A stretch of DNA of 64,000 bases from Marisa cornuarietis. Taxonomy: Eukaryota; Mollusca; Gastropoda; Architaenioglossa; Ampullariidae. The stretch is taken from NCBI GenBank assembly GCA_004794655.1, contig SMMW01000641.1:124001-188000 (forward strand). The letters run 5' to 3'. Both the position numbers and the translations under genes were made by a program. This document shows positions 57,451 to 64,000 of this stretch, in pieces (position 1 is the first letter of the stretch; every line of letters begins with the position of its first letter). The notes below the pieces were generated by a model. The model was not told the DNA's origin, made no database searches, and worked only from the letters and a program-made list of their open reading frames with translations.

Positions 57451-60400
57451 AGTGAACCCTGTGCTTGGCGTCCGGAGATTCCTTCAGCCTGCGCACAGCA
57501 CAGCATGGACGTGATACGGGCGACGACAGACGTAACACAATTATGTTGTGCAAACTTGACAGCAAACCCCTAGTGTTTTCCTCACTGGTAACATGTCATA
57601 CCAGCTGCCATATATTCCTTTTTTGCTTTGTTTTGATTTGAGAGAAAAACATGCTACATGTAATAACATTTTCTGCCCTGTTGGCGTCAGCGTGCTGTGA
57701 ACAGCTCTCAACAGGGACAGGTGGGAGGACTGTGTTGACTATGATGGTTGCCCCCATTTCGATGCTCTGTCTTGTCTAAATGTTCGACTATCAAATAATT
57801 TTACATAATGGAACTGAACACATATAATAAGTGTAATTGCCAAACTAGTTCACGCGCATTCAAAGTCCTTTAAATAGCATCCTGTCAAATTCACGTTTGT
57901 ATAGTGACATCAGTCGTTGAAGAACGATTCGCACTGACAGAATCAAAACCAACCGTTGACTGTTTCTGTTACTGAACGTTACCTTTATAAACTGATTTCT
58001 TCCACCCTTCACCCCATCCTTTACAGTGGCGTAAAAACTGGGAGTGGGGAGGCGGCAAGGGGGCAGCCGCCCCCTCAACAAAGATACCCCCCAACCACCA
58101 TCCAAAGCCGAGCATCTTCTTCCGCCAGTTTGTTGTTTGAACTGAGAACCGAATCTTTGGAAAACAGTAGATTCCGTTTTTCCTTGGAGTGGTCAGTACA
58201 TCAGTCACTTTAGAACAGTCAGCGGCCGGACACCACAGGACTAAGAGGAGCAGATAGCTCGTGGAGTGTAAGCAAACATTGTGTCGTTGCGTGCATCCTG
58301 GTGACGGTCAGAGAACAGTGACTTCCCCTTCCCCGTCTCCAGGACGATTAAGAAGTTTTCTACCCAGGACTGGGCCCGGTTTGTAAAAACAAACTCCAAG
58401 ATTGTACTCAGTTGATATACAAGTAGATGGCCTTGCTAGAAGATTAATCACTGTGTGGGAGCACGGTGCGGTGATGCACACTCACATTTATAGCACTCCT
58501 TGTGCTCACCCTTCACCCTCTCATCAAGGGTAGCAGCCGTGGAATGTGCTAGAAGCTTGATGTGAGGTGTGCACGCTCCATGGTACCCAGCAGGTCTCAA
58601 GCCATCGTTACACCGAGCAACGTTACCACGGGATTACCAGATTACTTTACGATTGGATTACATGATTACCTGTGCGCGGACATTTCCATGTAATTTACCC
58701 GAGACAGACTGAAAGTAATTTGTTGGTCATTGCCGAGAAAGCGGTTTCGGAGTATGGCGTTGGGTTATATAACCTTTTTATAGTCGGTAACAGCTGGAAG
58801 ACAACACGTAGCCATTGCGTTTATCTTAGATAAACACCTGTTATATGTAACACCTTTCTAGTTCACGCATTATTATTGAACCAATCAAACCTCTCTAGTT
58901 CACGCAGTAGCTTAGAGAAACGTCTTTGACATATAGCATCATCCTAGTTAATGCACTAGTTTAACTATTTGCACTTTTCAAGACTGAACTTGCATTACAT
59001 ACACATTGATAAATGGTTTAGAGTCGATAAGAAATTGAGAAACTTTTCCAAACCTTGCTGCTAGGCTATTTAGACAGGTTGCACAAGCGCGTACAACAAA
59101 TGTGCTGGCGAGACGGCAAGTCTGTCTTCAACAGTTTTGTCTTCTTTAAAACAATTTTAGCTCTAAAATTATGCACTGATTATCTGATAAATAAATACTA
59201 TCCAAATAGACTTTAGGCCTAAAGGTATTTAAAATTAGAAATCCGTTGTGCAACTGGACCCAGAACATTCACAGAGAATTGAAACCTGAAAAATAATTTT
59301 AAAAACCATCGCAAATGTAACCCGTAATCAATCAAAATGAAAGTCGATGAAATTTAATATTAACATATGCACATTTTCTGTATTTTTAGTTTGTTTATTG
59401 TATTTAAGTTTGTGACCACTTGAAATAAAACTACCTGCAGATCACAGTTATCTTTCAGTGTTAGAGCACAAAGGACGTATTGAATCCCTTTGACGGTTGA
59501 CCAGCGATCAATGCCAGTTAGTGTTCCATTCTTTAATGGACCTGGGGTCAGTGACGTGTGACATACAAACGGGGAGAAGTTGCTGAGATCAGCAATGAGT
59601 CTCGGATAACTCTTACTTTCAGCTACAATGTCCGTCACTTGGTCACACGTGACAACCGCACGACAGAAAACGCTCACAAAATGTCCCGTCAATGGTGGAC
59701 TACATCGAAAGGTAACACATGGGTTGTTATACATCTTGTAGATTTTCACCATCCTGTTGTGGTCTGCTATTATTCCTTCTTCACTAATTTGTCACGTGAG
59801 CTCTCGTCAGGCACTGGCAAGCATCAGAGCGTGAAATTACCGTGCAGTCCCTCCCTGGCATAACCTGTGGAGCATCTCCCATATAAATGTGTGCTCAACT
59901 GACGACTAACTTACCACAGAAGATGAAGAAGATGGACTGTACACTTTTGTAAAGCGCTGTTGTTAGGCGTCTTATCACATCTGAAAAGCTGTATATAAAT
60001 ATTCATCATTATTACTAGCCACCATTTAAATTTCCCTAAGACACAGCCGTAGATTTCTGTACCAATGCAGCTGTCAGGGAAGGATGTCCGTAGGCGCGTG
60101 TGCCCATGTTCCGAGGTGTAACACGCAACTCTTCCGCTCAAGGTCAAGCACGCGCCCCTCGCTGCTGCACCCACACGCCCTTGCCACTGCACGCACGCCA
60201 TTTATCTGCACGCATGCACCGAAGACAAGGCTTCATTGTGACTGCCTGCGCGCCATTTGTTCGCAGTAAAGACCTCGATCGCGAGGGTGTGGGGGCTGGG
60301 GGAGCGCAGTTCGCAGCCCTTCACCCATAGATACAGGCGAGCGTGATGAAGTGTGTAGAGCAGGTTATTGCGCGCTGAACACGCATCACTCCTCCCTCTC

Positions 60401-60860
60401 CCTTACCCAGCAAGCACAATGTTTGTGGATTGTGTGGGTACCCATGGAGTGATGAGCGCAGATCAGCCCCCTTCCCCTCAAAGTGGGACTATTGTTACAA
60501 AATCTGACCCATTGACCGTAATGGTAGTTGCTGACTTCACAACGGCGACCATTGTTAGGCGCCACCAGTGCATGCATGCCGACTGTTTCAGGACAGTATC
60601 CTCGTGTCCTACAGACAAGAATAGCTGTCATGCTCCTCTCAAGCGGGGCCTTCCGCTGACCGCAACTCACCCACTCATGCCCATCAGCACTGGCCTGGAA
60701 CTGCCTTCACATCCGACGACAGTTTCCTGTCAAGTGCTACACCATAGCCCCCGCACACACACACACACACACACACGTACAAATTCCCCTGCTCAACTGA
60801 CAAACTTCAATCTTGCTCAGAAATATTTTATGTTGGAATGCTGTGGGCATCAGTATTTCA
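57451..60860. other. Gene-poor spacer left of ALDH
   Basis: No gene recognised. A diverged CR1/L2-like tail (AAAGCGCTGTTGTTAGGCG, then GCTGTATATAAATATTCAT) lies at about 59948-60010, and a (CA)n at 60754-60776. A 100-codon minus-strand frame at 59420-59750 ends in a fair donor (CTGCAG|GTAGTT) but has no recognisable domain. Confidence 0.45.
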
Positions 60861-60873
60861 CAGAATAGCAACA

Positions 60874-61777
60874 TTTATTCCTAACAAAGAAACTGTTTGA
60901 TTTATTGCGTTCAGATGATTCTTGGCAATACAATTTAAAACTTTTGCAGGACAGAATCTGCCAGCATTAAGAAATAAAGCATCACATATCTAGATACAAG
61001 ACATTGTATCAGGATGCTACAAAATACACAACCACAGTATGGCAGGCAAATTCCTCACATTACTATTTGTTTTAATACATAAAAAACCAGACTAACGCAA
61101 CTCCTAACACAACTCAACAGAATATTTTAACACTTGCAGTTCCAAACAAATCAATAACAAATATTAACAGGAAGAATCCTTAAAACTTAATGAGAAACAA
61201 AAACTTGGTCACAAAATGTTTCAGGAAACTAGCACCCAGATTTGAACCAACATATAAAAGTGTGACCCATGGGAAACTATCTGTAGCAATACATAAGGTT
61301 TTGCTTTAATACTTTCAGGTATAGCTCACAAAAAACTGAAACTGGCATTCAAGCATGCAGTATCGCAATATATGACAGTCATCCATGGGAAATAAGAGGT
61401 CCAATAACACGTAGCTGACATCAAAAGTAGACTAAAACAATCAAACCTAAAAATATTATCACAACAAAGTCAGCCAAACTTAAACAGTATATTTTCAAAG
61501 GACTGCTTACATTTTTTAGATAGGCAGTTTCTTAAATCTGTGAACACTTTTAATTTAAAGTGCACTAAAGTATCACATGAACTCCTAAATAAGACTCAAT
61601 ACTGAAGAGAACAAAGTTCTAAACAACACTGTAAATCCTGGAAGAAAACCTTGTGTAGTTGAAGTGAAAGCAGTCAGTTCTGGAATAAGCACAGCACTCA
61701 CCCAGTCCCTGACCCCAGCGTGTGTGTCTCGGACATGGAGAATGCTGGTCACATGGCCTCCATCTTCAGGTAACTGC
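60874..61777 (-). other. Probable 3' UTR of the ALDH gene
   Basis: AT-rich DNA after the ALDH stop. Minus-strand AATAAA signals are at 60901-60906 and 60874-60879; either would give a 3' UTR of about 0.9 kb. Confidence 0.5.
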
Positions 61778-63968
61778 TTACGAATTTTTTTGTGGAATTT
61801 TGATCACAACCTGGAATTAAATGTTAAAATAATATGCAATACTCTTAAGCATCATCAAACAAAAATGCATGTGTAGGTTTATATACATATGCAACAAAAA
61901 AGAAACACGAAGCAGTGCTTGTAAAATTTTAGTAGCTGACAAACAGGTTTTATCTACATCTGACTATTTTCCTCACATTCTGGACTAAATTACATATTTT
62001 ATCTCCTCACTGAGAATTTGTGTTTTCCTAACACAATACTGAGATGGTTTCTTCTCTCAAAAACGTGTTAATTGACTGTTGGGTATGTTAAGTACAGCAG
62101 TTAGCACCTACACGACTGTCCACATACATGTGAATGTGCATGCAGGTATGCATATGCACGTTAGTAAAGATGCATCTGATGAACCTCAACAGCTGCTTAC
62201 TGTATTTTTTAAGCTGAGTAATAACTAAGGTATCCCACACAGTACTATTATGCCTTAAAAACAATTTTTGGAGCCAGATAGGAATTAAATCCTGAGATAA
62301 GATCTGAACTTACCACCCATCAGATTCACTTGGTGATAAGCACTAGAATGTCCCCCCCACAAAAAACTAATTATATGCACAATAAAGATCATACAGTACA
62401 TGCGTAAATGCATGGTAAAAATACTTCAAGCATGCTCTACTTAAAAGTCTGCCTAAACCGTCAGGAAACAAATAAACAGCTAATTGCCAGCAAAGCAGCA
62501 CCATATTAAGGAAATAGTAAGCGCAGACAACTTACATTCTTTACTTCAACATACTGCTGAAGCCCATACTCGCCCCTGAAATTAGAGAAAAATGCCAGAT
62601 TACTAAATCCTCAGTTTGATTTTGGTGTTACTACAAAATCTGCTAATCTTTTATAAGTTAAGCCATTGAGCATAACTGCTTAATAAGAGAGGCACCTCAA
62701 ACAATCATTTAGTGAGGTGAAACTCTTAAGACAAAGTAGTTTATAACTCACAAGAATGAAAACTATAAATATTAGTTATCTTCTGATGTTTTGTACAGTT
62801 AAAAAAAATTGCTGTGATTATCATCATCATCTACAACAACAACCACTATAAAAAGTGAATTACTACATTTGATTACTAAAAATATACATTAATAGACACT
62901 TTTGAAAGGCAAACATCATAGCCAAGCTACTCACAGTTCACGCCCAATGCCAGACATCTTAAATCCACCAAACGGTGCCTGTGGTGTCACAGCTTCATAG
63001 CAGTTCACCCTGCAGTGAAACAGTGAGATTAGCACTTGATGTCTAAACACTCTAATATGCTCTGGGAGAAAGAGTGTGAGGAAAGAGAGTGAGTACATAT
63101 TTATGCAAGGCTGAGTGGGTGGTGGGGGGGAGAAAGCTGGAGATGAGGTGACTGCAATGTCTCTGCTGTAACAATGATCCTTCATTAGATGAACAAATGA
63201 CACCAGAGACTGCCCAACACACAAAGCAGATGATGATGATTATGACTATGCTCTCTTTCCAACATGCAGATAACCGCCACAAATACTCAATGTGCGTAAG
63301 TAGAAACTGGATAAACCAGAACAGTAAACAGGTCTAGTGTTGGTGAAATATACAGTCTAGCTGATAAACAGCTGCCTGATGTAAGAAATTTAACAGGAAA
63401 CTTCATGCAACACACATACCAGACAGTGCCAGCACGCACACTGCTGGCGAAGGTCAGAGCTGTGTCAAGATCCTTTGTGAAGATGGCAGCACCCAGTCCA
63501 TATTTGGTGCTGTTGGCTCGCTCGATAGCTTCATCTAGGTCCTTAAACTTCAGAAGTTGCTGAACAGGTCCAAATATCTGTCCATGTGGAAAAGAATAAA
63601 GGTATGTAAAGAGTGCAGTAAGCAAAATTTTTAGGTACAAATGATTCGAACAATATGAAACACGCTCAACAAAATTTCCAAAATCATCACTGATACCATG
63701 CATAAGCATTTTGCAGAACATACTAAGAGGAGTTAATTAAACACGAAAATCAAGAAATAAAATGAAAAACCCTCAGTCATTAGTCATTCAAAAATCTAGT
63801 TACTTCTTCTGTGGCAATGGTCATCTGGTCCGTAACATTGGAGAAGACAGTTGGCTGAATGAAGTAGCCGTTGTTACCCAGACGATCTCCCCCAGCCTCC
63901 AGTGTGGCACCCTCCTCCTTGCCTTTGTTGATCAGACCCAAGATCTTCTCAAATTGATCAGCATCGAT
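61778..63968 (-). CDS. ALDH1: Aldehyde dehydrogenase (ALDH1/2 class), C-terminal exons
   Basis: NAD-dependent oxidation of aldehydes to acids, cytosolic or mitochondrial; tetrameric. Five last coding exons on the minus strand: 63804-63968, 63420-63577, 62935-63009, 62536-62575, 61778-61810, phases 0, 2, 2, 0. They encode about 156 residues: [16 protein letters not shown], then EE|IFGPVQQ across an intron (the Glu and Phe that hold the cofactor ribose in this family), [38 protein letters not shown] and the C-terminus [10 protein letters not shown]. The last exon is only ten codons plus TAA and was placed by acceptor TTAATTCCAG, phase and the family ending PQKNS. The catalytic Cys and NAD-binding part lie beyond the right edge. 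ALDH1A against ALDH2 cannot be settled from this part; ALDH1-like is a tentative name. Confidence 0.93.
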
Positions 63969-64000
63969 CTGGAGACAAAGAAGTTTAAAAGGTCTTCCTC

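Noticed and set aside
59420..59752. Possible coding exon on the minus strand ending in CTGCAG|GTAGTT.
   Set aside because: No recognisable domain, no convincing acceptor, and no neighbouring exon in phase.
60368..60868. A 166-codon plus-strand frame.
   Set aside because: Ends in a CA repeat, lacks any domain, and has no gene structure around it.

Overview
The window is animal nuclear DNA. It has split genes with GT/AG introns, TATA promoters, abundant microsatellites and minisatellites, tRNA-derived SINEs, CR1/L2-type LINE ends, a Gypsy-type LTR element and a mariner. Expanded secreted C1q-domain genes with a signal peptide, coiled coil and no collagen stretch are typical of molluscs. I infer a mollusc, probably a gastropod or bivalve; the species cannot be read from the sequence.

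Layout. (1) 0.6-2.3 kb: minus-strand exons of a THAP-domain gene; a broken copy of its first exon recurs at 20.3 kb. (2) 2.5-12.5 kb: two diverged copies of a composite repeat that carries a spliced ORF ending in a possible zinc ribbon, a private 26-bp minisatellite, a MITE and SINE pieces. (3) 13.6-43.1 kb: three paralogous C1q-domain genes (A, B, C), all on the minus strand. Each has a TATA promoter, a short untranslated first exon, and four coding exons with identical intron phases: signal peptide plus helix, coiled coil, hinge, C1q head. Two relics of further C1q sequence lie among them. Gene A holds a 2.5-kb 31-bp-unit minisatellite in intron 3. Gene B holds a young Gypsy-type element nested in a LINE in intron 1. 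Gene C intron 3 holds a foldback-like element whose arms are made of 14-bp direct repeats. A dead mariner lies between B and C. (4) 43-48 kb: gene-poor, repeats and a SINE. (5) 48.0-51.3 kb: a complete six-exon minus-strand gene for a secreted protein with two von Willebrand A domains, from TATA box to stop. (6) 51.3-60.9 kb: no gene recognised, several minisatellites. (7) 60.9-64 kb: the last five coding exons of an ALDH1/2-class aldehyde dehydrogenase, minus strand, entering from beyond the right edge; the ten-codon last exon was found by splice-phase reasoning.

Functionally, the C1q cluster probably makes secreted trimeric lectin-like proteins of innate immunity. The VWA protein is probably extracellular matrix or plasma. 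ALDH is metabolic. Nothing in the sequence links the three beyond position. Exon borders were worked out by hand from splice consensus and codon phase; none is confirmed by transcripts.
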